A DNA stretch of 64,000 bases from Flammeovirgaceae bacterium (GTDB lineage: Bacteria; Bacteroidota; Bacteroidia; Cytophagales; Cyclobacteriaceae), in NCBI GenBank assembly GCA_021300095.1, contig JAJTHV010000118.1:38091-102090 (forward strand), read 5' to 3'. Position numbers and translations under genes: made by a program. Under the pieces are notes generated by a model that did no database searches, had not been told where the DNA came from, and saw only the letters and a program-made list of their open reading frames with translations. Below, piece after piece: positions 25,899 through 35,507 of this stretch (its first letter is position 1; every line of letters starts with the position of its first letter).

Positions 25899-28198
25899 TG
25901 GAACAGGCTACGTACTTTCTTTCAAGTAACAACTATTTCTGGCAGTGGGAAGACGACCAGGAGGTGATCGCCATTCCGCATGAAAGAACGATTGTTTATC
26001 GTGAGTATATCCTATCTATTTTAGAAAAGTTAGCTCCACAAGGCTTACCCCCATTTGGATCTATCTTGTTGGTTTTGTTGGCTACCAATCCCGATGGAGA
26101 TCAATCCATTGCCGCAGTTTATAAAATAATTTCGGATGCATTAAAAACAACAGATGATGCGGTCGTAGCGAAGGCCATTTCGTTTTTAAAAATGTTGAAC
26201 GAACTGCCACCGATATACAACGAGAGAGAGAAGCGTATAATGCTGATGCAAACACTTTTTCAGCGCGCACACAACAGGATGTCAGTGAGTGAATCACAAA
26301 ACCATTTGGCGAAGTTGCGGGCGGGCAAAATTGATTTGGGTTTGCCCATGCTATTTTCTATTAAAACGTGGCATCCGGATTTTCGCACGATTAGTTTGCT
26401 GGCCGATCGGTTTAGTTCTACCGATGAAATCCTATCTAAGATGGCCGGAATAATGCCCGTACCAGAAACAATTAACACTGCGTTTGACACTAAAGTACCT
26501 ACAGAAAGGCCTACCGATTTTATTGAAGAATTAATTGAGAACAGTACCACGTTTCGCGTAGGATCATTGATCAAGCGCTTGTGGGGTGGTTTGAACATCC
26601 CGTTGCACAGCAACCATCCGAGTGAACAACCGATTGGCGGTATATCCGATTTAACGAACAAGGGAGATTTTGACAAACTACTGATTTCAGAATTTGCCTA
26701 TGACGACATTTCGTTTCTTTCGCGGCTGGCAAATAATGAAGCGCTCTACATTCACCGCGAAATTCCTCCGGTGCATAATGATTTTCACCGAATTATTTTG
26801 ATTGATTCCACCTTGCAGAATTGGGGAACACCTCGAACGGTAGCATTTTCAATTATGTTGGCTATTGCCAAACACCCTAAGACGGATATACCTGTTGCTG
26901 CCTTTGTATTGGGTCGCGAAAAATATTATCCGATCATGTATCAAACGATTCATGAAGTGATCGATAGCCTTCAGCTAATTGAAACAGGACTGCATTGCGC
27001 AACTTCTCTTGAATTGTTTCTCAAAGAGAATGGCAGTGGAAAAGAACAAGAAATAATTTTGCTTTCAACACCGTCTACACTCAGACAATCTGCATTACAA
27101 AAAAGTTTACTGGATAATCAAACTCGTATTCGCTACCAAATTTGGGTAACAGATCAAGGACAGATTACCGTGTTGGCACTTCAGCAAAAGGGATACCGTC
27201 AACTGCAACAGTTTAATCTGCCTTTAACAGAAGCTTGGAAAAACCAACCCAAAGAACGAAGCATTGTTACGAATGAAGAGACTTTAACCTTTACCGATTA
27301 CCCGATTCTATTTAAACTCGGTGGCATAAAGAAACTGGCCGATGCTTCGGATGGTGAGATATTTGCATTGACAGAAGACCGTTCTATTTTCAGATGCTAC
27401 GACAAAAAGCAAGAAAGAAACATCGGATGGGAATTGGTATGCAGCGGGGTTCCTTTTAAAGCCGATGGATTTGAGGTGGGTCTTGTAAATGGTCAGTATA
27501 TTTTTCTCCTATTTAGCATTCAATCCAGAACGTTGCTTTTGCTGAATAGTGCATATCAGCAAACGGTATCAATTACATTGGATGTTTGGGCAACATCCCG
27601 ATGGTCACATTTTATATTCGATACAGATCATTTCGTTCACTCAAATAAAAATGGCTCATGGCAAATAGACTTAGATGGCGAGTTAAAGGAGATTCCGGAT
27701 ATAGGCAGCGAACTATTTGAGAAGAGAACAAATCAGTTGCTCGCGCTTGACAAAAAGCATAAGAACTTTTCAAATGTATTCCGAAATATTACCAACGTAT
27801 ATATCACGATAGAGGGTTATCTCGCTCTGAACAAGCACGTGCTTGCGGTAGAGAATAACCATATTAAATTAACGCAAACGATAAGGAACAAGCCTTTTCT
27901 GTCAACACGAAAAACAGAAGCTGCCAAGCATGAAAATGTTTTTTTGTTTAAAGATGGCAGTGAAGTACACGCCACGCGAATTGGAATCATCGTTTTGCGA
28001 AGTAGCGATAAAACCATTCCTGATATTTGTATCCCCAGCATTTTAGAATCATCTTTAGGTTTATCTGCTGGAGAATCATTTGCGGGCAATGTATATTATC
28101 GCAAGTTCAAGATTGACACGAAATGGTTAGTTGCGGATAATTTTTATGACATGTATGTGAAGCAATTTGTACGCACAATAATAAACTATGGAACTTAA
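25898..28198 (+). CDS. vWA-like and beta-propeller protein of MoxR system
   Basis: 766 residues from ATG 25898, overlapping the preceding TGA; the frame is open one TTG codon earlier. Residues 1-290 are helical. About 295-450 looks like a von Willebrand A fold (FHRIILIDSTLQNWGTPR), but the metal site is degenerate: DSTLQ replaces DxSxS and LLSTPST stands where an aspartate is expected. About 475-766 is repetitive beta structure typical of a propeller (KKLADASDGEIFALTEDRS, WSHFIFDTDHFVHS). It probably acts as the adaptor linking the MoxR ATPase to its client. Confidence 0.75.
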   Translation: MEQATYFLSSNNYFWQWEDDQEVIAIPHERTIVYREYILSILEKLAPQGLPPFGSILLVLLATNPDGDQSIAAVYKIISDALKTTDDAVVAKAISFLKMLNELPPIYNEREKRIMLMQTLFQRAHNRMSVSESQNHLAKLRAGKIDLGLPMLFSIKTWHPDFRTISLLADRFSSTDEILSKMAGIMPVPETINTAFDTKVPTERPTDFIEELIENSTTFRVGSLIKRLWGGLNIPLHSNHPSEQPIGGISDLTNKGDFDKLLISEFAYDDISFLSRLANNEALYIHREIPPVHNDFHRIILIDSTLQNWGTPRTVAFSIMLAIAKHPKTDIPVAAFVLGREKYYPIMYQTIHEVIDSLQLIETGLHCATSLELFLKENGSGKEQEIILLSTPSTLRQSALQKSLLDNQTRIRYQIWVTDQGQITVLALQQKGYRQLQQFNLPLTEAWKNQPKERSIVTNEETLTFTDYPILFKLGGIKKLADASDGEIFALTEDRSIFRCYDKKQERNIGWELVCSGVPFKADGFEVGLVNGQYIFLLFSIQSRTLLLLNSAYQQTVSITLDVWATSRWSHFIFDTDHFVHSNKNGSWQIDLDGELKEIPDIGSELFEKRTNQLLALDKKHKNFSNVFRNITNVYITIEGYLALNKHVLAVENNHIKLTQTIRNKPFLSTRKTEAAKHENVFLFKDGSEVHATRIGIIVLRSSDKTIPDICIPSILESSLGLSAGESFAGNVYYRKFKIDTKWLVADNFYDMYVKQFVRTIINYGT

Positions 28199-29912
28199 GA
28201 TTGAACCAGCCGTACAAAGTCAATATCCGCTGAAGGGATTAGCCATTAAGAGTGCCCGGGCACAAGATTGGTTGTTGGAGATAGATCAGCTGGGGCTCTC
28301 GGCAACCAATTTTAAATTATATCCACTTCCGGATGTAACACCCAATTCGGTGTGGGGATGTTTCTTGATTGGAAATTTTGACCCACAGCAACTGCCAGTA
28401 AGAGGTCATCATTTTTTTCAAATGGTATTTGAGGGTTTGTATATACCTGAGCGATCAAAACTCAATGTTCAGTTGTCAAAGCTTGAACTTCAAAAATTAT
28501 TTCCACGACACATCAATCTGTATCACCCTGCTATAGGCATGGTCGAGTTGCAAGAAGAGCTCGAGCTTTCATCGCTACTGGCGCAACCTCAGCCTTCCGC
28601 TAATTCGATTACGGTTCCAAAGCCGGGAATATCTGCTCCATTTAAAATCAAAAGCTTCCAAATTCATCCGGTGCCGGCAGAAGAAGTGGTGAAAAGTTTG
28701 GAAGACCCATTTAAGCCAGGTGAAAAGCCCCCCATCTCCAAGCCACTAAATCCTTTGGAGCAGATTAAGCGAGTGGCGTACAGTACGCTATTTTCTAAAA
28801 AGAAGGATGGACAAGGAAAAGAAGTGGTGGGCAAAAGTGAATTCGGTCAATTATTCACTCGTGTTATTGGAAATTTCTTTGGCAAAGAAGGAGAAGATAA
28901 GATGCAGCAACTACAGCAAGATTTCGAATCGCTGGAAGAGCGAAATCAAAAAGAGGTAGATCGGCTGATGACATTTATGAAAAAAAATCCGGAGGAGGCA
29001 ATTAAGTACGCGATTCCTTTAGATGATCATGCAACTTCGCGCGGAGGTGATGCAGGCCTTTTTACAATGTCGATGCGGTGGGGTAGTACTTCTCTGTTTT
29101 CTTCCGGAATTTCTTCCGGAGGATCGGGAAGTGTCAACTTGGGCAACTCGTATTTTGAATTGCAACGTCAGTATAATGCCACAGCCGAAGAATTTATAAG
29201 GAAGAAGGAGTACGAAAAAGCAGCATTCGTGTATTTCAAGCTTTTAAAAAATTTTACCAAAGCGGCTGAGTCACTGGAGCAAGGAGGAATGTATCGAGAA
29301 GCGGCCTCTATATACCTGAAGCACACAGCCAATAAGTTGAAGGCTGCTGAATGTTTCGAAAGAGGAAACTTAATGCAAGATGCCATTCAGATTTACAAAG
29401 AATTGAAACATGATGAAAAGGTAGCTGATTTGTACCGACAGATTGGAAAGGAGAATGAGGCTTTACATTATTATGGTCAGGTTGTAGATTTTTATTCGGG
29501 TAATCATCAATTATTAAAGGCCGCGTTGATCAAAAAGGATAAGATGCATGATTTAGCGGGATGCCAGACTTTGTTGCTGGGAGCATGGAGACAAAACAAG
29601 GATGCGGTAAACTGCCTTCGTTTTTATTTTGCAAATATTAAAGATATAGAGCAACGCGGAAATGAAATTAGAAGCATCTATAAAAAAGAAGTAAAAGATG
29701 ACAATCAAATTTCTTTTTTATATGTTTTGAAAGACGAGTTTAAGCAAACCGAGGAGTTGAAGCAAATGATCAGCGATATGGCTTGCCAAATCATCGATAG
29801 CCAAGCGCAAAAAGACCCTTCTGTTTTATCGGAGTTGAAAACATTTTTTCCGAATAACTCTGAACTTTTAAAAGACACCTTACGATATAAGCTTCGCCTA
29901 AAGAAGACGTAA
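28188..29912 (+). CDS. MoxR-system protein with C-terminal alpha-solenoid
   Basis: 574 residues; the start overlaps the vWA-propeller gene by 11 nt. Residues 1-125 are a compact alpha/beta domain (KSARAQDWLLEIDQLGLSAT, SVWGCFLIGNFDPQQLP). A proline-rich linker (EDPFKPGEKPPISKPLNP) and a helical segment follow. A serine/glycine-rich stretch (SSGISSGGSGSVN) leads into TPR-like helical repeats from about 325 (EYEKAAFVYFKLLKNFTKAA, YREAASIYLKHTANKLKAAE). Such solenoids bind partners. Last gene of the five-gene operon; function unknown, probably a scaffold or effector-side partner of the ATPase. Confidence 0.75.
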   Translation: MELKIEPAVQSQYPLKGLAIKSARAQDWLLEIDQLGLSATNFKLYPLPDVTPNSVWGCFLIGNFDPQQLPVRGHHFFQMVFEGLYIPERSKLNVQLSKLELQKLFPRHINLYHPAIGMVELQEELELSSLLAQPQPSANSITVPKPGISAPFKIKSFQIHPVPAEEVVKSLEDPFKPGEKPPISKPLNPLEQIKRVAYSTLFSKKKDGQGKEVVGKSEFGQLFTRVIGNFFGKEGEDKMQQLQQDFESLEERNQKEVDRLMTFMKKNPEEAIKYAIPLDDHATSRGGDAGLFTMSMRWGSTSLFSSGISSGGSGSVNLGNSYFELQRQYNATAEEFIRKKEYEKAAFVYFKLLKNFTKAAESLEQGGMYREAASIYLKHTANKLKAAECFERGNLMQDAIQIYKELKHDEKVADLYRQIGKENEALHYYGQVVDFYSGNHQLLKAALIKKDKMHDLAGCQTLLLGAWRQNKDAVNCLRFYFANIKDIEQRGNEIRSIYKKEVKDDNQISFLYVLKDEFKQTEELKQMISDMACQIIDSQAQKDPSVLSELKTFFPNNSELLKDTLRYKLRLKKT

Positions 29913-29938
29913 TTTAGCTGCTCATTTTTACGATACCT

Positions 29939-30886
29939 ATGAACCTTCAACAACTCGAATACATTGTAGCGGTAGATACGCTGAAGCATTTTTCTGCGGC
30001 AGCAGCCAAGTGCAACGTTACGCAGCCTACACTGAGTATGATGATTCAGAAGCTGGAGGAAGAACTGGAGGTGAAAATCTTTGATCGCAGCAAGCAACCC
30101 GTTCAAACAACTGAGATCGGCCAGACGGTGATTGATCAGGCTCGCATGATTTTAGGCGAGGCCGGTAACTTGAAAAAATTAGTCGCCCAGCAGAAGGGCA
30201 CAATTAGTGGAGAGCTTCGAATCGGCATCATACCTACGCTCGCACCGTATTTGTTGCCGCTTTTCCTCAATCAGTTTTTGAAAAAGTATCCGTTGCTCAA
30301 ATTAAAGATCAGTGAACTCACTACCGATCAGATCATTGAACGTCTAAATGCGCAGCACCTCGATGCCGGTATATTGGCCACGCCATTAAAAAATCCGACT
30401 CTGCAAGAGTTGCCCCTGTTTTATGAGCAGTTTGTGGTCTACGCATCACAAGCAGAGAAAATGATGAAGAAGAAATATTTGCTCGCAGCTGATATTGATG
30501 TCAATAGGCTGTGGTTGTTGGAAGAAGGTCATTGTTTGCGTTCGCAAGTGGTGAATCTCTGCGAGCTTAAGCGCAAAGAAGCGCTGTTACAAAATCTGGA
30601 CTACGAAGCGGGCAGCATCGAAACACTGCGTAAGATGGTAGACCTGAATAATGGCATCACCATTTTACCGGAGTTGGCATTGCGCGATCTCACGAAGATA
30701 CAGATGAAGAATATTCGCTATTTCAAATCACCGGCACCGGTTCGCGAAGTGAGCATCGTTACCTATCGGTATTTTGTGAAGTACCATTTAATTGAAGTGT
30801 TGAAGAAGGAGATATTGGCGAATATTCCGAAGGAGATGACGATACAAGGAAAGCATGATGTGACTCCGATCGATTCATCGCAATAG
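29939..30886 (+). CDS. oxyR: OxyR-type LysR peroxide-sensing regulator
   Basis: 315 residues. N-terminal LysR winged helix (LEYIVAVDTLKHFSAAAAKC, TQPTLSMMIQKLEEEL) and a periplasmic-binding-type effector domain. The redox motif EEGHCLRSQVVNLC places cysteines at residues 199 and 208, the same positions and spacing as the disulfide-forming Cys199 and Cys208 of E. coli OxyR. It therefore probably senses hydrogen peroxide and activates antioxidant genes. It lies 26 nt after the MoxR operon on the same strand, so read-through is possible; no catalase or peroxiredoxin gene is in the window. Confidence 0.92.
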   Translation: MNLQQLEYIVAVDTLKHFSAAAAKCNVTQPTLSMMIQKLEEELEVKIFDRSKQPVQTTEIGQTVIDQARMILGEAGNLKKLVAQQKGTISGELRIGIIPTLAPYLLPLFLNQFLKKYPLLKLKISELTTDQIIERLNAQHLDAGILATPLKNPTLQELPLFYEQFVVYASQAEKMMKKKYLLAADIDVNRLWLLEEGHCLRSQVVNLCELKRKEALLQNLDYEAGSIETLRKMVDLNNGITILPELALRDLTKIQMKNIRYFKSPAPVREVSIVTYRYFVKYHLIEVLKKEILANIPKEMTIQGKHDVTPIDSSQ

Positions 30887-30892
30887 TAAGAT

Positions 30893-30920
30893 TTTGTTTG
30901 AATGGCATTCGTTAGCTTTG
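30893..30920 (+). promoter_or_regulatory. Bacteroidota-type promoter for the small downstream ORF
   Basis: TTTG (30893-30896), a 16-nt spacer, and TAGCTTTG (30913-30920) match the -33 TTTG / -7 TAnnTTTG consensus, though the spacer is on the short side. Predicted initiation near 30927 is upstream of ATG 30947. Confidence 0.5.
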
Positions 30921-30946
30921 TGCACTATTTTCAAATAATCTCGATA

Positions 30947-31105
30947 ATGGAAGTTGAAAAAGGAAAGAACATTTTGATTCGTGAAGGAAATTTTGCGGTA
31001 ATTCAAAAGACATTGCCTATCAAAACAAATGAGGCATTGTTTACTTTGAGCGAAGCACGTTGTTTTAGTAAGAAGTTAATTAGAAAGTGGACAAAAGATA
31101 TTTAA
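30947..31105 (+). CDS. Possible small basic protein (52 aa)
   Basis: ATG 30947 opens 52 codons beginning MEVEKGKNILIREGNFAVIQ and ending with a basic tail (SKKLIRKWTKDI). The frame also runs back to 30902, but the promoter-like element at 30893-30920 would start transcription after that, favouring 30947. No family recognised. Soluble, lysine-rich. It might be a degraded remnant of a longer gene. Confidence 0.4.
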   Translation: MEVEKGKNILIREGNFAVIQKTLPIKTNEALFTLSEARCFSKKLIRKWTKDI

Positions 31106-31166
31106 ACTGAAGAACTTCGCTGAGAACTTATTTAGAGCATTTTTTACCATATAATCAAATACTACA

Positions 31167-32348
31167 TTGAGCATCTTCACCACCACTAGCAAAATAATTA
31201 TCACCTGTCATAAAAGGCTTTCACCGTTTCTGGTGCAAGAAGTTCAGGATCTTGGATTTGAGATCGACCACAAATTCATCACCGGAGTAGAATTGCGCGG
31301 CACGGTCAATGATTGCATCCGCCTCAATCTCAACCTGCAGTGTGCCAGTCAGGTGCTGTATTCGCTCAAAGAGTTTACCGCCAACAGCCCCGAAGAAGTG
31401 TACAATCAATTGTTGCGCTATCCGTGGGAGACACTCTTGCCGATTGATGGCTATTTCTCAGTCACCAGCAACGCCAAGCATTTTACCGTCAACAACGATA
31501 TGTTTGTGAATGTAAAGGTGAAAGACGCCATAGTCGATAAAATGCGAAGAGAGTTTGCCAAGCGTCCCGACTCCGGACCTTCCCACGATAAGGCCGTTGT
31601 TCATTTGTATTGGAATGAAAAAGATGTAGAAGTTTTTCTCGATACCTCCGGACAAACATTGGCCAAACACGGCTACCGTAAAATTCCCGGGCAGGCACCC
31701 ATGCTCGAAGCATTGGCAGCTGCTACTATTTTTGCAACGAAATGGGATCGTCAATCCGCTTTTGTAAATCCGATGTGCGGATCGGGTACACTCGCAATCG
31801 AAGCAGCACTCATCGCTACCAATCGCAGACCTGGACTGTATCGCAAAAATTATTCGTTCATGCACGTGTTGGGGTATGATGCAGCAGTGTATGAAAGCGA
31901 ACTGCAATTGCTCAATGAAAAGATCATCACTCTCCCTGATTTAAAAGTTATTGCTACTGATATTAGCGAAGACGCCATTCATGTATCCAAAGTAAATGCG
32001 GGCATAGCGGGTGTAGAGTCGCTTATTGATTTTAAGGTGTGTGATTTTGAGGAGACTGTCATTCCTGAAAAACCCGGAGTCATTTACCTCAATCCCGAAT
32101 ATGGCGAACGTCTGGGCGATGTTACTGAGTTACAAGAAACGTACGGGCGCATCGGTGATTTTATGAAGAAGAAATGCCAGGGTTATACGGGCTATATCTT
32201 TACAGGAAATCCGGATCTCGCCAAAAAAATAGGATTGAAGACCAGCAAGCGTTTAGAATTTTATACGGCACAATTGGATTGCCGCTTGTTGGAGTATGAG
32301 TTGTATGGGGGTAGTAAGCGTGCACCAAAGCAAGCGGAGAGCGAGTAA
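31167..32348 (+). CDS. rlmL: THUMP-domain 23S rRNA (guanine-N2) methyltransferase, RlmL-like
   Basis: 393 residues. The N-terminal THUMP/ferredoxin-like region (residues 1-160) binds RNA. A Rossmann methyltransferase follows with the SAM motif FVNPMCGSGTLAIEAAL and the catalytic-type motif LNPEYGERLGD, where the usual NPPY is NPEY. The family makes m2G2445 in 23S rRNA. An in-frame TAA lies five codons upstream and there is no ATG near, so the TTG at 31167 is the probable start (MSIFTTTSKIIITCHKR). It lacks the second RlmK methyltransferase domain found in the E. coli fusion. Confidence 0.88.
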   Translation: MSIFTTTSKIIITCHKRLSPFLVQEVQDLGFEIDHKFITGVELRGTVNDCIRLNLNLQCASQVLYSLKEFTANSPEEVYNQLLRYPWETLLPIDGYFSVTSNAKHFTVNNDMFVNVKVKDAIVDKMRREFAKRPDSGPSHDKAVVHLYWNEKDVEVFLDTSGQTLAKHGYRKIPGQAPMLEALAAATIFATKWDRQSAFVNPMCGSGTLAIEAALIATNRRPGLYRKNYSFMHVLGYDAAVYESELQLLNEKIITLPDLKVIATDISEDAIHVSKVNAGIAGVESLIDFKVCDFEETVIPEKPGVIYLNPEYGERLGDVTELQETYGRIGDFMKKKCQGYTGYIFTGNPDLAKKIGLKTSKRLEFYTAQLDCRLLEYELYGGSKRAPKQAESE

Positions 32349-32445
32349 AATACCGTTTATCCAAACAATTCAAATCTTTGTAATACAGGGCGCTCAAAGT
32401 TATTCTTGTCTAGTTAACTTAGGAACAGTTTATTATTCTACACCT

Positions 32446-33921
32446 ATGAAAAAAATATCAATCTATCTAACGATTTCATGCCTTGTCATTTCAGCTTTTG
32501 TGAATGCCCAAGAGCGTGTTCTGCCAGCTGAGTCTGCAGTTAACTCAACAGGCCAAGTTACCATCAAAGGCAAAGTAGTTCCGTACAAAGTAACTGCCGG
32601 CACACAACCCGTGTGGAATGCCGAAGGCAAACCCAGCGCCTCATTATTTTACACGTACTACGAGCGCACCGATGTGAGCGACAAATCCAAACGGCCTTTG
32701 GTGATTTCTTTCAATGGTGGTCCGGGCTCTGCATCGGTTTGGATGCACGTGGCGTATACTGGTCCAAAAGTTTTGAATATCGACTCCGAAGGATATCCGG
32801 TGCAACCATATGGAATTCACGATAACCCCAATTCCATTTTAGATGTAGCTGATATTGTGTATGTCGATCCGGTCAATACGGGCTTCTCGCGCATCCTCGA
32901 TCCGAAGGCAGAGAAATCTACTTTCTTTGGTGTAAATGCCGACATCAAATACTTGGGCGATTGGGTTGACAATTTCGTTTCCCGCCAAGGAAGATGGACT
33001 TCACCCAAATATTTAATTGGCGAAAGCTATGGAACGACTCGTGTTTCCGGTTTAGCATTAGAATTGCAGAATTCACATTGGATGTATTTGAACGGAGTGA
33101 TTCTGGTATCGCCCACAGATTTGGGAATAAAAAGAGATGGCGCTGTGAATGATGCATTGTCACTTCCCTACTACACTGCAGCGGCTTGGTATCAAAAAGC
33201 ATTGCCAGCCGATCTGCAACAAAAGGATTTGAATGAAGTGTTGACCGAAGCTGAAACGTTTACCATCGATGAGTTTATTCCGGCTTTGGCCCGAGGTGGA
33301 TTTCTAGATGAGGCAAAGAAAAAACAAATCGCAGCTAAAGTGTCACGATACTCGGGCTTGTCAGAACGCACCGTGTTACACCACAATCTGGCAGTACCCA
33401 CACAATATTTCTGGAAAGATTTGTTGCGCGAAAAAGGATTAACGGTAGGCCGATTGGATTCTCGTTACTTAGGTATCGATCGCCAACAAGCAGGTGATCA
33501 ACCCGATTATAATTCTGAGCTTACATCATGGTTGCACTCGTTCACACCCGCTATCAACTATTACCTGCGCGATGTGCTGAAATACAAAACCGATTTGCAA
33601 TACAACATGTTTGGCCCGGTGCGCCCATGGGACAACTCAAATGACAAGACCGGTGAAAACCTGCGTCAGGCCATGGCCGAGAATCCGTACATGCACGTGA
33701 TGATTCAATCGGGATATTATGATGGCGCAACCACATACTTCGATGCGAAGTATTCCATGTGGCAATTAGACCCAAGTGGTAAAATGAAAGACCGCTTGCG
33801 CTTTGAAGGCTATCGCAGTGGGCACATGATGTACTTACGTGCCGAAGATTTAGTTTCTTCCAACGAGCATATTCGCGACTTTATTAAGAAGAGCACACCG
33901 ACAGGCGCAGCTAAGTATTAA
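32446..33921 (+). CDS. Exported S10-family serine carboxypeptidase-like peptidase
   Basis: 491 residues from ATG 32446, which starts a clean signal peptide (KKISIYLTISCLVISAFVNA). The frame is open upstream to 32296 but that part overlaps the methyltransferase gene. Alpha/beta-hydrolase motifs of peptidase S10 are visible: oxyanion region FNGGPGSASVWMH, nucleophile Ser194 in IGESYGTTR, catalytic Asp in QSGYYDGATTYFD and His in GYRSGHMMYL. It probably removes C-terminal residues from peptides in the periplasm. It ends at the strong hairpin at 33954-33998. Confidence 0.92.
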   Translation: MKKISIYLTISCLVISAFVNAQERVLPAESAVNSTGQVTIKGKVVPYKVTAGTQPVWNAEGKPSASLFYTYYERTDVSDKSKRPLVISFNGGPGSASVWMHVAYTGPKVLNIDSEGYPVQPYGIHDNPNSILDVADIVYVDPVNTGFSRILDPKAEKSTFFGVNADIKYLGDWVDNFVSRQGRWTSPKYLIGESYGTTRVSGLALELQNSHWMYLNGVILVSPTDLGIKRDGAVNDALSLPYYTAAAWYQKALPADLQQKDLNEVLTEAETFTIDEFIPALARGGFLDEAKKKQIAAKVSRYSGLSERTVLHHNLAVPTQYFWKDLLREKGLTVGRLDSRYLGIDRQQAGDQPDYNSELTSWLHSFTPAINYYLRDVLKYKTDLQYNMFGPVRPWDNSNDKTGENLRQAMAENPYMHVMIQSGYYDGATTYFDAKYSMWQLDPSGKMKDRLRFEGYRSGHMMYLRAEDLVSSNEHIRDFIKKSTPTGAAKY

Positions 33922-33953
33922 CCTGTTCTTGAAGTAGTTTTAAAGATTTGTAA

Positions 33954-33998
33954 TAGTCTGCTTTTAATTCGGTGATTCAACCGATTAAAAGCAGACTA
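33954..33998. terminator. Bidirectional terminator hairpin between convergent genes
   Basis: TAGTCTGCTTTTAATTCGGT (from 33954) pairs with the sequence at 33980-33998 with a single bulged T, giving a stem of about 19 bp with a 6-nt loop. The minus-strand gene's stop codon (33996-33998) lies inside the stem. It separates the S10 peptidase from the acetyltransferase-like gene. Confidence 0.85.
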
Positions 33999-35090
33999 TA
34001 CTTTTATATAGATTTTCTTTTTGTCGAGCACATATCCAGCCGCCCAACAAATCAGCATCCAACTGACGGCAAAAAGAAGTGATCCTACATAGCCACCAAA
34101 AGCAGGAAGGAATATGTGATCAAATATCCATGTGTAGCGATTGAAAAAGTAAAGCAGAATGATTCCCACTTCCGACAACAGATAAATGAAAAGTGTATTC
34201 TTACCAAACACCTCAAAAAAGTAAGTCCATCGCTTTGATTTGACAAACTCGATTACATAGATGAGTATTGCCAGCACGACCAAATCCAATCCAACGGTTA
34301 AAAGCACGAATGAACTTGTCCATAACTTCTTATTGATCGGGAAAACCAAATCCCAACTGAGGGCAATGAAAATCAGCACCACACCGGCCATCAGCATTTT
34401 AGAAATAGCTTCATACGTATTCCCCATTTGCTGAATAAATTTTCCGGCAACATAACCTGCTAATACATTGACAGTGGCGGGTAGAGTACTTAGAATTCCT
34501 TCCGGATCAAAAGCTATACCTTCACCGTGGTACAAATGATTTTCGCCCAACAAATACTTGTCTAAAGAAAGAACCGCATTTCCGGTTAGTGTGTAATCAC
34601 CAAAAAAGAATAAGATGGCCCAATACGCAAGAAGCGAGAATACGCTAAAGATCATGGCTCCTCGCAGTTTCCAAAAATGAATAATCAGTGCACCTAGTCC
34701 ATAGCCCAAAGCGATTCGTTGCAAGACACCAAAAATGCGCGTGTTGCCGATGGGTGAAAGTTCGTAAGCTCCGCCATCCGTTTGTGTAATAAAGGGAAAC
34801 CAATACATCAGATAACCTAATATAAAAATGATAAACGTACGCTTGAATATTTTTTTGAATACTTCGGTATTGCCAAGTGCTTCATACTTGCCCATAGCGA
34901 AGCTCAACGCATTGCCTACCACAAACATAAATGTTGGAAACACCCAATCGGTAGGTGTGAATCCATGCCAGGCAGCATGTTGCAATGGAGCAAAGGTAGT
35001 TTCTCCGTTTCCGGGAGTGTTGACGATGATCATCAACGTAACCGTTATGCCCCGAAGCACATCCAGTGACACATATCTATTTTGATCCAT
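33996..35090 (-). CDS. Heparan-alpha-glucosaminide N-acetyltransferase-like membrane protein
   Basis: 364 residues, about ten membrane segments. The start YVSLDVLRGITVTLMIIVN and the following AWHGFTPTDWVFPTFMFVVG are the hallmark of the DUF5009/HGSNAT (NagX/YeiB-like) family, which moves acetyl groups across a membrane onto amino sugars. The conserved His in the N-terminal HAAWHGF region is present. In Bacteroidota such genes often accompany glycan use, although no glycan gene cluster is adjacent. Single gene, with its stop codon inside the terminator stem. Confidence 0.88.
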   Translation of the reverse strand: MDQNRYVSLDVLRGITVTLMIIVNTPGNGETTFAPLQHAAWHGFTPTDWVFPTFMFVVGNALSFAMGKYEALGNTEVFKKIFKRTFIIFILGYLMYWFPFITQTDGGAYELSPIGNTRIFGVLQRIALGYGLGALIIHFWKLRGAMIFSVFSLLAYWAILFFFGDYTLTGNAVLSLDKYLLGENHLYHGEGIAFDPEGILSTLPATVNVLAGYVAGKFIQQMGNTYEAISKMLMAGVVLIFIALSWDLVFPINKKLWTSSFVLLTVGLDLVVLAILIYVIEFVKSKRWTYFFEVFGKNTLFIYLLSEVGIILLYFFNRYTWIFDHIFLPAFGGYVGSLLFAVSWMLICWAAGYVLDKKKIYIKV

Positions 35091-35477
35091 AGAGGAAAGA
35101 TAGGAATCGTTTTTGAAATAGTTTTGACGAACTATTGTTTTTATTAGAGAGTTTTTATTTTCAATATCCTATTCTGAATTCAGGCGGAAATAATCGTTGA
35201 CATCATCGCTACTATGGGGTAACATATCAACTGAATTTGCTTTCGTAGCCCAGATTGCTTGGGCGCTAATAATGGTAACAGAAATCGTTTCGGTAGAAAA
35301 CGAATCGGCATCAGATGATCCATTAGATTTAATGACTTAAAATCGGATTCGTACATCTTTTGTTAAAGAAATGTTTAGCTAAGACAGTTTATCATGCTTT
35401 GTTAAATGCAGGTGGAATCGATTCCAGCGCCCTCGACCAATTATTTACATAATTAAGTAGGTGAGTTATTTTGAATT
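35091..35477. other. Intergenic region with possible gene remnant
   Basis: 387 bp between the divergent acetyltransferase-like gene and the cytochrome gene. Two short rightward frames look protein-like: one ending ASDDPLDLMT at about 35340, and one in another frame reading KKCLAKTVYHALLNAGG and ending at about 35452. Neither has a convincing ATG start. They may be remains of a decayed gene. No tRNA or terminator seen. Confidence 0.4.
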
Positions 35478-35507
35478 GTGCTTATATTCGATAGCGAATT
35501 ATCACCC

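Noticed and set aside
32296..32445. 50-residue N-terminal extension of the S10 peptidase
   Set aside because: It overlaps the methyltransferase gene and would bury a clean signal peptide that begins at 32446.
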